Part shown: piece after piece, positions 8,874 to 17,613 of the stretch | Layout: each line of letters begins with the position of its first letter | Numbering within the stretch: the stretch's first letter is position 1 | Assembly: GCF_900637655.1 (NCBI RefSeq) | Contig: NZ_LR134384.1 | Coordinates: forward strand, 2,604,001-2,668,000 | Reading direction: 5' to 3' | DNA from: Segatella oris | GTDB lineage: Bacteria > Bacteroidota > Bacteroidia > Bacteroidales > Bacteroidaceae | Length of the DNA: 64,000 bases | The notes under the pieces: model-generated | Seen by the model: the letters and a program-made list of their open reading frames with translations, nothing else | What the model was told of the DNA's origin: nothing | The model's database searches: none | Position numbers and translations under genes: made by a program

Positions 8874-11444
8874 TCATTGTGCATTCAACCGTTCCATTTC
8901 AAGCGAAGCCCAGATAAACGGGCCAATACTTTTGGCGTCGTTATCGCGGATCAGTTCGCTCATATAATAGTCGAAGCTGCCGTCACGCTTATAGTTTTCC
9001 TTGCCTGCAGGCACGAACGGTCCCTTGCCTGGACCGAGTCCGCTCACACTGCAGCAATCCGTCAGCGAGATTGTACGGTCTTCATTCACACGAATAAAAC
9101 GCTTCAGAATGCCTTCATAGGCTCGCTTTCCAGCCTCATTGAAGTCAGTATCAAGCCAGCCCATACGCGAACCTTTCAGTAAAACATAGGCAAACATGCA
9201 CGAAGCTGTGCTTTCCAAATAGTTCTTCGGACTCTCAACGTCCAACACATCATACCAAACTCCACTCTTTTTATCCTGATATTGCACGACAGCTTTCATC
9301 ACTTTCTGCAACAATGCCACTACTTCTGCCTTGCGGGGGTAGTCATCCGGCATGATATCAAGGCACTCGGTCATCGCCATAACATACCAACCGAGCGCAC
9401 GAGCCCACGTGTGACGACTCTGTCCAGTAAGTGGATTTGCCCAGAATTGTCTATGAGTTTCATCCCACGCATGCTTCCAAAGACCGGTTTTCTCATCGTA
9501 AGTTCGTCTGTCAGTCTGCATCATCTGATTGACTGCATCATCAAGAATTCGGCAAGCTTTCCGTGGAGAACAGTTCTTCACAGCATAGTCACAATAGAAC
9601 GGTAAGCCCATAAATATGCCGTCAAGCCACACCTGATTGGCATATATCGCCTTATGCCAGAACACGCCTTCTCTTGTTCTTGGCTGGTTCAGAAGCTGCT
9701 TCATAAAGGTTTTCAAAGCAATCTTCTCCCCTTTCCTTGCCCCATACTGTTGCATGCGAAGAATGAACTTAGCAGGTCTTACATTATCAAGATTGAATGC
9801 ATTATAGTCATATCCCACTACATCTCCACGCTCATCAATCATCTTTTGCCTATATGTATGCAGATAATTCAAGATAGAATCATCTCCATGAACACGGTAG
9901 GTATCAAGCAATCCCTCGAGTTCTATGCCCACAGCATAGTTCCAACGAGGCTTCGAAGCGAAGTCAAGCAGATAGGATTTCGGTGTACGTTTCATCTCCG
10001 AATAAGTCATCCATTGCGCCATACTCTTATAAGGACGGTCTTCGGATGCCAATACCAATGAGCCGTTCATCATGACATTGTCAAACTTCACGTTACGAGT
10101 TTTGCCCGTTATCCTTACGTTTTCTCTGCCAATACCATTGAAAACACAGTCTTTCAAGCGTATATCCGACACATTTTCCACACTGTCACGCCCCACAATC
10201 AGTACGCCGTAAGCACTCTTCCGACACGTAACATCCTCTATATTCACGTCTCTTACCTCTGGTTCGAAGCCACGATAACAGGGCTCTTCGGGTTCATAAT
10301 CAAGGTTAATCTTAACGACTGCTTCCTTACATTGCCCCACTTTAACGCGTCGCATGTTGACATTTTCAATGCGACCACCGCGACAATTGTTCGTCTTGAT
10401 ACGCAGAACACGGTCCAGATGCGGCGAATCCATGGTGCAGTCTTCGGCATATACATTCTTACATCCACCTGAAATCTCACTCCCAATGACGATACCTCCG
10501 TGCCCATCTTCCATCACACAGTTACGGATAATGATGTTTCTCGAAGGCTTATTCCACATCCGTCCATCGTTATTCCGACCGCTTTTAATCGCTATACAGT
10601 CATCTCCCGTGTGGAAATGAGTGTTCTGAATCAATACGTTCTCACATCCTTCAGGGTCACAACCATCACCATTGGGCCCTTCATTCCATATCTTTACACC
10701 GTCAACGATTACGTTCTTACAGAGCAAAGGATGAATAACCCAGAAGGGAGAATGCAGTAATGTGACTCCCGAAACACGCACTCTGTTTCCCTTTACGAAG
10801 TTAATGAGCTGCGGACGGAGGCCTTGTCCCAAGCCAAAACGACGCTCATCCCATGGCACATCATCTTCTGCAAACTGCTGAAGTCGCCTGCGTGAGCCCG
10901 ACACCTGCGCCTCCTTGGTCACTCCTTTGACATAACCGAAGACCTGTTTCCCGCACATTGGCCACCAAGTTTCATTCGAACCGCCTCCGTCAATCGTGCC
11001 TTCTCCCGACACAACCACGTCATCTGCGCCGTAAGAATAAATGCAGGGACTGTAGTTCCAGCACATCATTCCCTCCCAAGATGTCTTCACCAAGGGATAA
11101 AGTGAACAGTCGAAAACAAACTGAAGCAAGGCATCCTTACTCACAACAAGCTCTATTCCAGATGCTAAACGCAAGGCACCTGTCTGCCACTTTCCAGCAG
11201 GAACAACCACCTTTCCGCCTCCCTGCTTCGCTAAATAAGCAATAGCGCGATGGATTGCCTGCTGATTTTGTGCTGCAGAAGCCGTTGTCTTGGCTCCGAA
11301 TTTCGTGATAACGACAGTGCGCTTCGCTATCTTTGGCTGCTCAATCGAACGCTCAATCGCCCGATACTCGACTTCGTTCCAACCGTCGGCCAAGGCAATC
11401 AACGGGAAGAACACCATTAAAATCAATACTGAAAACTTGTTCAT
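8874..11444 (-). CDS. Secreted pectinase: GH28 polygalacturonase fused to GH105 unsaturated uronyl hydrolase
   Basis: 856 residues with a cleavable signal peptide (about 1-19, ending ALA-D). Residues about 45-470 form a right-handed beta helix of GH28: NGDGCDPEG (258-266), GDDCIAIKSG (280-289), HGGIVIGSE (315-323) and RIKT, which carry the catalytic Asp residues, His and Arg. Residues about 490-850 form an (alpha/alpha)6 barrel of GH105, with WLDGIFMGLPFY and HTWARALGWYVMA. GH28 cuts alpha-1,4 galacturonan or rhamnogalacturonan; GH105 removes the unsaturated uronic acid left by a pectate or rhamnogalacturonan lyase. The gene stands alone, with no SusC/D pair nearby, and has its own promoter box. 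The exact substrate cannot be told from sequence. Confidence 0.94.
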   Translation of the reverse strand: MNKFSVLILMVFFPLIALADGWNEVEYRAIERSIEQPKIAKRTVVITKFGAKTTASAAQNQQAIHRAIAYLAKQGGGKVVVPAGKWQTGALRLASGIELVVSKDALLQFVFDCSLYPLVKTSWEGMMCWNYSPCIYSYGADDVVVSGEGTIDGGGSNETWWPMCGKQVFGYVKGVTKEAQVSGSRRRLQQFAEDDVPWDERRFGLGQGLRPQLINFVKGNRVRVSGVTLLHSPFWVIHPLLCKNVIVDGVKIWNEGPNGDGCDPEGCENVLIQNTHFHTGDDCIAIKSGRNNDGRMWNKPSRNIIIRNCVMEDGHGGIVIGSEISGGCKNVYAEDCTMDSPHLDRVLRIKTNNCRGGRIENVNMRRVKVGQCKEAVVKINLDYEPEEPCYRGFEPEVRDVNIEDVTCRKSAYGVLIVGRDSVENVSDIRLKDCVFNGIGRENVRITGKTRNVKFDNVMMNGSLVLASEDRPYKSMAQWMTYSEMKRTPKSYLLDFASKPRWNYAVGIELEGLLDTYRVHGDDSILNYLHTYRQKMIDERGDVVGYDYNAFNLDNVRPAKFILRMQQYGARKGEKIALKTFMKQLLNQPRTREGVFWHKAIYANQVWLDGIFMGLPFYCDYAVKNCSPRKACRILDDAVNQMMQTDRRTYDEKTGLWKHAWDETHRQFWANPLTGQSRHTWARALGWYVMAMTECLDIMPDDYPRKAEVVALLQKVMKAVVQYQDKKSGVWYDVLDVESPKNYLESTASCMFAYVLLKGSRMGWLDTDFNEAGKRAYEGILKRFIRVNEDRTISLTDCCSVSGLGPGKGPFVPAGKENYKRDGSFDYYMSELIRDNDAKSIGPFIWASLEMERLNAQ

Positions 11445-11520
11445 AGAGATTCTTAGTAGGTTTTGTTTTTAACGTATTTGTTTGTCTTTTAAATATATAA
11501 TGGGTATATATCTCCGCTTA

Positions 11521-11528
11521 CAAAGATA
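11521..11528 (-). promoter_or_regulatory. -7 box TATCTTTG for the GH28-GH105 gene
   Basis: Matches TAnnTTTG on the minus strand, about 75 bases before the start codon at 11444. Confidence 0.55.
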
Positions 11529-11606
11529 AAGAAAAAGCACGAATGCATGAGTATACTATTGTTAAAAAAAGTCACATGGATGCTTTTCACTTCGTGAATT
11601 ATTTGC

Positions 11607-11614
11607 TATATTTG
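11607..11614 (+). promoter_or_regulatory. -7 box TATATTTG for the 11637 lipoprotein gene
   Basis: Matches TAnnTTTG and lies about 22 bases before the start codon. Confidence 0.5.
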
Positions 11615-11636
11615 CCCCAGAAACAACATCACAAGC

Positions 11637-12530
11637 ATGATGAACACAAGACATTTCCTCACATTTACCGCCTCATTGCTTTCTACATGGCTTGTCATCA
11701 TGCTGCAATCAGCATGCAAAGAAACCAGAGTGTTGGCACAACCAAGCACGATATTTACGCCGAAACAATCGTTCAAAGCACAGAAAACAAGTAAAACCTA
11801 CAAGAATCTCACGCTCGATGCCGATACCACCTGTGCGGGGTGGCGTGTCATCCTGCAATCAGCTGACGCACCATATAAGGTGAAGCATGAAGACTTCTAT
11901 GACAAAATCGTGCTCATCACGCTTTATAAAGATGGCAAACTACTTGTTGACAAGCAGGAATTCACCACCAAAAACCTGCATCGAAAGCCTCAACCTTATC
12001 TGCAACTCTACCCTGCATATGTAAAACTCATCACGCGAACGACAGCCTATATCGGTATTTCCAACTGCTTTCCTGAAAGCGATGCATGCTGGATTTACAC
12101 GCTCTTCTACGGACAAGACGGCAGGATGAAAAGAACACTTATAAGCATAGCAATGGACGAATCGGACGAAGCAGCTGAGTTTTTCAGGTCATGGATACAC
12201 GAATGTCAACAGAAACCAGTTGACCAAACCTCACTGCAAATGATTGCAGATGCCTTCTGTACGCCTGCTTATGCCAAGCAGACAGACTGCAAGAACTGGC
12301 AGAAGATACTGCCGAAAAAGGTAGTTGACAGACTCAACAAAGACATGGAAGTAGATGCAGAGACCACTTTTATCTCGGAAGATGAAATGCTCCAGCGTGG
12401 AACAGTGCGTTTCCTTTCCCGAAATTCAACCCATGTCATTGACTCTGTCCATTATGAATTGAAGTTGAAAAAGCAAGAAGACGGCTTTTCAACCTATGAC
12501 GGTATCAGCAGGATATGGCAGGAAAAATAA
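11637..12530 (+). CDS. Lipoprotein of unknown function
   Basis: 297 residues with a lipoprotein signal peptide (lipobox LQSAC, Cys27). The body has mixed alpha/beta character with no visible catalytic motif; it may belong to the DUF4738 type of Bacteroidales lipoproteins, a weak guess. There are two tandem ATG codons at 11637 and 11640; either may be used. A strong terminator follows directly, so this is a single-gene unit. I do not assign a role. Confidence 0.78.
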   Translation: MMNTRHFLTFTASLLSTWLVIMLQSACKETRVLAQPSTIFTPKQSFKAQKTSKTYKNLTLDADTTCAGWRVILQSADAPYKVKHEDFYDKIVLITLYKDGKLLVDKQEFTTKNLHRKPQPYLQLYPAYVKLITRTTAYIGISNCFPESDACWIYTLFYGQDGRMKRTLISIAMDESDEAAEFFRSWIHECQQKPVDQTSLQMIADAFCTPAYAKQTDCKNWQKILPKKVVDRLNKDMEVDAETTFISEDEMLQRGTVRFLSRNSTHVIDSVHYELKLKKQEDGFSTYDGISRIWQEK

Positions 12531-12538
12531 GGTGACAG

Positions 12539-12584
12539 ACAGGGAAACAGGAAATGATTTTGTTCAGTTTCTTTCCCTGTTTTT
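12539..12584 (+). terminator. Terminator of the 11637-12530 gene, merging with repeat R3
   Basis: Perfect 9-base stem ACAGGGAAA/TTTCCCTGT (12539-12547 with 12572-12580), then T5. The T-tract is the first part of module C of the adjacent repeat. Confidence 0.65.
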
Positions 12585-12978
12585 AACATCTCTACGGATC
12601 ACCAAATAGAAAAAGAAAGACCACTTTTTGTGACAAGCGCAACCATTTCTTAGCTTCGATGCCCTCGTTTTTATCTTCAAGTATTGCAATCTCTGTCACT
12701 TTAGCTCGCTATCTGCATCATTTCACCCTGCCAAGTGCCTGAAAACACCACGCATTTTGACGCAGATGACAAGCTGAAGTGACGCAGAAGGCGAGTATTT
12801 TCAATGTTGCCAAACACTTTAAAAAGCATCAAATTGGATAACATCTTGACTGTCAATACCTTACGAAGAGGCCTCAAAACTCGCGTATTCTGAGCGAGGA
12901 AAGGTTGTGTTTCGAATATGCCGGCTATGCGAAAGCAATTGTAAACATACTTGAAAAGAATTAACATATAATCCGCTT
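12579..12978 (-). repeat. Interspersed repeat copy R3 (C-array-A)
   Basis: Module C at 12579-12612 (TTTTTAACATCTC, then CACCAAATAG). 22-bp unit cores at 12714, 12736, 12758 and 12780 (TGCATC, TGCCTG, TGACGC, TGACGC), in exact register. Module A in reverse at about 12860-12978. It fills the convergent gap 12531-13062, where I see no gene. Confidence 0.8.
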
Positions 12979-13062
12979 AAAAGCACAATACATGCTTACT
13001 TCTTTTGAACGGGCGAAACATTCCTATTTCCTCTCCCTCAAGAATGCTGGGGAATAGCACCT

Positions 13063-13533
13063 TTAATCTTTCTTGATGAGCATATATCCGATATCACTGA
13101 TGCCGGGAAGTATCTCACGTTTCATGTTATGTCGAACGCTGACGATGATGCTGTCGCCTTTCATCACGGTGATATCCTTTAGATTAAAGTTGTATTGGTA
13201 ATAGCTTATGCCACCTATTCCCTTACTGTTGCCACTCTGATCAATGAGTTTGCAGTTAATGGTGTCGCTCTCAACAGCATGCGAAGGCAGCGTAAGCTTG
13301 TCGATAATCAGCGTCAATCCCGTGAAAGGATAATAGCCGTTGATGCGCAATCCGAGGTTAGCAGTATAGCAACCTGCATCTTTGAAACGTGCAATATCAT
13401 CAAATTTGAGTGTATCATTGCGTTCCCAACCGACAACAGGTGTGTGTTGATACCGGTCGTAGACTCTGTTTTCAGTGCACGAACTCAGTATCAACGCAGT
13501 CATGACAGCTATGAAAACACTTTTAATCTTCAT
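13063..13533 (-). CDS. gldH: GldH-family lipoprotein
   Basis: 156 residues. Lipoprotein signal peptide with Cys19 (LSSC). The mature part starts with the family pattern VYDRYQHTPVVGWERNDTL and continues with GLRINGYYPFTGLTLIID; it is a compact beta domain. GldH is needed for gliding or type IX-related functions in Flavobacteria, but homologs are kept in non-gliding Bacteroidales, where the role is unclear. The start overlaps the ricT stop by 4 bases (ATGA), and the order holB-ricT-gldH is conserved in Bacteroidales, which supports the call. Confidence 0.85.
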   Translation of the reverse strand: MKIKSVFIAVMTALILSSCTENRVYDRYQHTPVVGWERNDTLKFDDIARFKDAGCYTANLGLRINGYYPFTGLTLIIDKLTLPSHAVESDTINCKLIDQSGNSKGIGGISYYQYNFNLKDITVMKGDSIIVSVRHNMKREILPGISDIGYMLIKKD

Positions 13534-14885
13534 GCCTTTTCTTCCGTATTTGGCTTCTGTTGTGGAGCTGTCTGGCGGGATTGACGCTCACTTTCAGCAC
13601 GACGTTCGCCGTCTTGCCGGCGCTGTTCGTCTCTGCCTCCGCGGTTATTGCGTCGGTTTCCGTTGTTATTGCGGGGCTGTTGACCGTTGCGTGGTTCCCC
13701 ATTGCCATTGGATTGGCGTGGCTGACGCTGGTTTTCGATGCCCTCTGCAGCAGTTCTTTGCGATCCATTTTCTTTGTTGTCGCGTGAAGGCATACGTTTT
13801 TTCTTCTTGCGTTTAGCCTTGTCGAAGCGGTTGATATCATCTTCAAGAAGGTCTTTCGGCTTATTGGGAGCCTTGCTCTTATTATCTTCAAGCAGAGAAA
13901 GAGGCTTCTCTCCACGACGGTTCATCATGATGATTTCGTATGCACGCTGGGCTGAAACGACCTCTAAGTTGGCAGCAAGATGCTTGTCGGTTGAATAGGT
14001 AATGAGACCTGCAAGGATATCCGTTTTGAACAGATAATAGTCACTATCCTGTGTCTGTAGCACGACATCACGGGCCGGCATGCATTTACCGGCCTCAACA
14101 TAGTCGTCGACTTCATAGTTCAGACAACATTTAAGTTTGGCACACATCCCGGCAAGTTTCTGCGGATTGAGCGATATATCCTGAAATCGGGCAGCATTAG
14201 TGCTGACGCTTACAAAGTTCTTCATCCACGTAGCACAGCAGAGTTCGCGTCCGCAAGGGCCTGTTCCACCGATGCGTCCGGCCTCTTGTCGCGCACCTAT
14301 CTGCTTCATTTCGATGCGGATATGGAAAGCACTTGCAAGGTCTTTGATAAGCTGTCGGAAGTCAACTCGCTCGTCAGCGATGTAGTAGAAGATAGCTTTA
14401 TTGCCATCACCTTGGTACTCCACATCGCCGATTTTCATCTGCAAACCAAGCCGTTTTGCTATCTGTCGGCTCTCAATCATCGTGGTATGTTCGCGTGCTT
14501 TCGCCTCATTATATTTCTCAATATCCACCGGTTTGGCTATTCGATAGATGCGTTTGATGTCGTCAGCCGACTTGAGATTGGCTTTCTTCAACTGTAACTT
14601 TACGAGTCGACCTGTGAGTGTAACCACTCCAATGTCGTGCCCGGGATTGGCTTCAACGGCTACAACATCGCCTTTTTTCAGGTCAAGATTGTTCACATTG
14701 TGATAATATCCTTTGCGCGTATTCTTGAATTGAACCTCCACAAGGTCAGTGCTTTCAGCATTTCCCGGCACGTCAGCCAACCAGTCATACGTGTTGAGTT
14801 GTCGGTTTTGTCGACCGCATCCTTTGTGGCAAAGGCCACGATCACAGCCACTTGCCAACTTGAATTTCATATTCTTGAAGTCCAT
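13530..14885 (-). CDS. ricT: PSP1-domain protein RicT with basic disordered tail
   Basis: 451 residues. N-terminal Cys cluster (CDRGLCHKGCGR), the PSP1 C-terminal domain (about 60-270) with AVEANPGHDIGVVTL, GPCGRELCCATW and the following KLKCCLNYE. These Cys residues fit the Fe-S site known for RicT in Bacillus, where the Ric complex affects RNA maturation. The last roughly 110 residues are unlike Bacillus RicT: first a lysine-rich stretch, then an Arg/Gly/Asn/Gln-rich disordered tail (NNNGNRRNNRGG and similar), which suggests RNA or nucleoprotein contacts; that part is inference. It lies between holB (8-base gap) and gldH (4-base overlap), in one operon. Confidence 0.92.
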   Translation of the reverse strand: MDFKNMKFKLASGCDRGLCHKGCGRQNRQLNTYDWLADVPGNAESTDLVEVQFKNTRKGYYHNVNNLDLKKGDVVAVEANPGHDIGVVTLTGRLVKLQLKKANLKSADDIKRIYRIAKPVDIEKYNEAKAREHTTMIESRQIAKRLGLQMKIGDVEYQGDGNKAIFYYIADERVDFRQLIKDLASAFHIRIEMKQIGARQEAGRIGGTGPCGRELCCATWMKNFVSVSTNAARFQDISLNPQKLAGMCAKLKCCLNYEVDDYVEAGKCMPARDVVLQTQDSDYYLFKTDILAGLITYSTDKHLAANLEVVSAQRAYEIIMMNRRGEKPLSLLEDNKSKAPNKPKDLLEDDINRFDKAKRKKKKRMPSRDNKENGSQRTAAEGIENQRQPRQSNGNGEPRNGQQPRNNNGNRRNNRGGRDEQRRQDGERRAESERQSRQTAPQQKPNTEEKA

Positions 14886-14893
14886 TTAGATCT

Positions 14894-16042
14894 TTACTTT
14901 CTGATTAATAAAACTATCATTTGCAGCGCCAAGTCAAAGAAAACAACCTTTGCATTGGCATTCTGCCCTATATCTCGCCGTGCTTTCTGCAACAGATTGC
15001 TGATATCTATCACATTGGCTTCGTTGATAAATCTTGCGAACTTGCGGGAGAAGTTCTCTTCTTCCTGCGTCATATAACATAGCTCTGGCTGCTGAAAATT
15101 ATACATGAAGTTCTCTCTCACCATATTCATGGTATAACTAAGCAGGCGCCGTTGCTTCTCACGTCCATATGTTGCAACGACCTCACTCCATTTTTTAAGT
15201 TCCTTGATATTGCGCTGATAAGCCAATCGCATGAGCATAATGAACATGTCAAGAAACTGCCGATTCTCATTACCTGCATCCAGATTTTCAAGCGCCCGCA
15301 GCCAGTTTCCGCCTGCAATGCGTGCAATACGATGGGCATTTTCAGCATCAATGGCACGCCGTTCGATAAGTGCCTGCTCCAAAGAAGCGTCATCAATGCG
15401 CTTGATGTCTATGCGCTGCGTGCGGCTCTTGATAGTATCAAGCAGCAATTCAGGCTCTTCACAAACCATGATGAACACCGTTTGATGAGGCGGTTCCTCA
15501 AGAAGTTTGAGCAGCTTATTGGCACATTCCACATTCATTCGCTCTGGTAACCAGATGATACTCACTTTATAACCGCCCTGACTTGACTTGATGCTGAGCT
15601 TTCTTGTCAGTTCATCGCTCTCGCCTGCACCTATTAAAGCCTGCTGATTTGCAGCGTCCATAGCGGTCAACCAGGTATCTATGCTGAAATAAGGTGACTT
15701 TAAAAGCAGTTCATGCCACTGTTGAGAGAAGTCGTCACTTGTCATCTTATGGTCTGCCGAAGTGCCTGTAGGTTTGATGACAGGATACGTAAAATGCAAG
15801 TCTGGATGTTCCCATTTGGCCAGCATAGCCTCTGCGTTTGCAATGGCACGAGGGTCAGAAAGCAACGATTCCTCATCGTTGCGTTCACCTAACAGATAGG
15901 AGGCAAAGGCAAGAGCAAGCGCCAGTTTGCCGCTTCCGACAGGCCCACAGAGCATCATTGTGTTAGGAATACGATGTTCTTTCACTAACTCTCGCAGTCG
16001 GTTCTTAGCCTCTTTCTGTCCGATTACATCACTGAATTTCAT
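14894..16042 (-). CDS. holB: DNA polymerase III subunit delta' (HolB)
   Basis: 382 residues. AAA+ clamp-loader fold: FSDVIGQKEAKNRL at the start, Walker A GPVGSGKLALALA, the sensor segment KLLKLLEEPPHQTVFIMV and the SRTQR arginine-finger type motif. Delta' is the stator of the clamp loader that places the sliding clamp on DNA. There is a family-specific insertion after the Walker A region (about 55-115). First gene of the operon holB-ricT-gldH, with a -7 box about 50 bases upstream. Confidence 0.93.
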   Translation of the reverse strand: MKFSDVIGQKEAKNRLRELVKEHRIPNTMMLCGPVGSGKLALALAFASYLLGERNDEESLLSDPRAIANAEAMLAKWEHPDLHFTYPVIKPTGTSADHKMTSDDFSQQWHELLLKSPYFSIDTWLTAMDAANQQALIGAGESDELTRKLSIKSSQGGYKVSIIWLPERMNVECANKLLKLLEEPPHQTVFIMVCEEPELLLDTIKSRTQRIDIKRIDDASLEQALIERRAIDAENAHRIARIAGGNWLRALENLDAGNENRQFLDMFIMLMRLAYQRNIKELKKWSEVVATYGREKQRRLLSYTMNMVRENFMYNFQQPELCYMTQEEENFSRKFARFINEANVIDISNLLQKARRDIGQNANAKVVFFDLALQMIVLLIRK

Positions 16043-16090
16043 GCTTACAATAGTTCTTTTGCATATTACCGAGCGTCGCTATATCTTCTG

Positions 16091-16098
16091 CAAAGATA
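16091..16098 (-). promoter_or_regulatory. -7 box TATCTTTG for holB-ricT-gldH
   Basis: Matches TAnnTTTG on the minus strand, about 50 bases before the holB start. Confidence 0.55.
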
Positions 16099-16217
16099 AT
16101 AAAAAAAATGCAACCAACACAAAATTGAAAGTAAAAGGCAAAGCATATATCACGAATAATGCCATTGACAAGATGATTTTTCTTAGCTAAACACTTGATG
16201 AAACAGAATAAATATCG

Positions 16218-16225
16218 TATTTTTG
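16218..16225 (+). promoter_or_regulatory. -7 box TATTTTTG for yraN-birA
   Basis: Matches TAnnTTTG, about 20 bases before the ATG at 16245. Confidence 0.5.
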
Positions 16226-16244
16226 TAACCCATATTCGTTGACA

Positions 16245-16619
16245 ATGGCAGTACATAATGAACTTGGAAAGATAGGAGAAGACTTCGCAGCTACATATCT
16301 TGAGCATGCAGGTTACGGCATTATAGAGCGCGATTGGCGGCAAGGACATCGCGATCTTGACATCATTGCCCGCTCACCTGACGGCACAACGGTGGTCTTT
16401 GTGGAAGTGAAAACGCGAGGTTCTGATGTGATTATGCACCCTGACGAGGCTGTAGATGCGCGGAAAATACGCAATCTCGGCCATGCCGCCAATGCCTATG
16501 TGAAGGAAAGAGCGATATGGGATGACTTGCGTTTCGATTTGATCAGCATCGTTGGAACGGCTCCCGAAAACTTCAAACTCGAACATATTGTGGATGCTTT
16601 CAACCCGCTTTTGGTATAA
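16245..16619 (+). CDS. YraN family protein (UPF0102), endonuclease-like fold
   Basis: 124 residues from the ATG at 16245; a TTG two codons earlier is less likely. PD-(D/E)XK-like core: NELGKIGEDFAATYLEHAGY, then DLDIIARSPDG and VVFVEVKTRG, with the Asp, Glu and Lys in the expected order. The family is widespread and often annotated as a putative Holliday-junction-type endonuclease, but the activity is not settled. It lies 21 bases before birA and is probably in the same transcript. Confidence 0.9.
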   Translation: MAVHNELGKIGEDFAATYLEHAGYGIIERDWRQGHRDLDIIARSPDGTTVVFVEVKTRGSDVIMHPDEAVDARKIRNLGHAANAYVKERAIWDDLRFDLISIVGTAPENFKLEHIVDAFNPLLV

Positions 16620-16640
16620 TAAACTTGCATATTAAGACAA

Positions 16641-17438
16641 ATGAAAATAAGAGATTGGCTCTTCAGTAAGAAGAAACAGCGGGAAAAACCAGAGGTAATC
16701 TGGCTCGAAGAAACCACATCAACCAACGATGAAATACGCAAACTGATGCCTTCGAACAGCCAGAGAATGAGCGTTGTCGTGGCAGATTATCAGCGTTCGG
16801 GACGCGGACAGGCTGCAAACCGATGGGAAAGTGAAGCAGGAAAGAACCTGCTTTTCAGTATCATGACACACCCTTTGATGGTTCCGGTGCGTAATCAGTT
16901 CCTGCTTTCTATGGCAGGCGGTCTGGCTTTGAAAGAGGTTTTGGATGGCTACACGACTGAAATCACGCTGAAATGGCCCAATGATGTCTATTGGCGTGAC
17001 CGCAAAATCAGTGGCACTCTGATTGAAACGACGCTCTCTGCAGGCCATATCAAGGACTGCATCTTTGGCATCGGACTCAACGTAAACCAACAAGTTTTCA
17101 AGAGTGATGCCCCAAATCCCGTCTCGTTGGCACAGATATCAGGTCATGAAATCGACCGAAAGAAACTGCTTAATGAATTGCTTTCAGCTTTCGATAAGTA
17201 TTATTCGTGGATTGAAAACGGACAATATGGTGACATTTCTGCACTTTATCATGAGGCACTTTATCATCGTCATGGGTTCTATCCCTATCGTGATGTGGCT
17301 TCAGGTGAGGTGTTTGATGCCGCAATCATAGAGGTTGAAGACGATGGGACATTAGTCGTCAGAAATCGGGAAGGCGTCATCCGCGAGTATAGGTTCAAGG
17401 AGTTGGAGAGCTTGAAAAGCTCTCCCCAGCCCTCCTGA
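16641..17438 (+). CDS. birA: Biotin--[acetyl-CoA-carboxylase] ligase (BirA, no DNA-binding domain)
   Basis: 265 residues. Catalytic core with ETTSTNDE, the biotin/AMP loop SGRGQAANRWES, TLKWPNDVYW and KISGTLIET. It activates biotin with ATP and joins it to the carboxyl-carrier protein. The N-terminal HTH of the repressor-type BirA is absent, so it should be only an enzyme. The last codons (Leu-Lys-Ser-Ser-Pro-Gln-Pro-Ser) run into the left arm of a short inverted-repeat element (17404-17590), so the native C-terminus may have been replaced by insertion of that element. Confidence 0.93.
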   Translation: MKIRDWLFSKKKQREKPEVIWLEETTSTNDEIRKLMPSNSQRMSVVVADYQRSGRGQAANRWESEAGKNLLFSIMTHPLMVPVRNQFLLSMAGGLALKEVLDGYTTEITLKWPNDVYWRDRKISGTLIETTLSAGHIKDCIFGIGLNVNQQVFKSDAPNPVSLAQISGHEIDRKKLLNELLSAFDKYYSWIENGQYGDISALYHEALYHRHGFYPYRDVASGEVFDAAIIEVEDDGTLVVRNREGVIREYRFKELESLKSSPQPS

Positions 17439-17590
17439 AAGAGGGAAACATATCTTCAAGGCATTCGAAATGAAATAAAATATCAATCTAACAAATGACA
17501 ACGGCACAATAAACAGATGACCATTCTCTTTCAAAAAGCGGTCTAAAAATCGCTTCCACCTCTTACAGAGAGGGGCAGGAGAGGTTGTTC
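17404..17590. repeat. MITE/REP-like inverted repeat at the birA 3' end
   Basis: Left arm about 17404-17446 (AGCTCTCCCCAGCCCTCC, then GAAAGAGGG) and right arm about 17561-17588, whose reverse complement reads CTCTCCTGCCCCTCTCTG then TAAGAGG. The arms are imperfect and enclose about 115 bases of A/T-rich sequence with no gene. The element fills the gap between birA and pyrH. Confidence 0.55.
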
Positions 17591-17613
17591 TGGTGCTTTT
17601 ATTTTATACTAAT

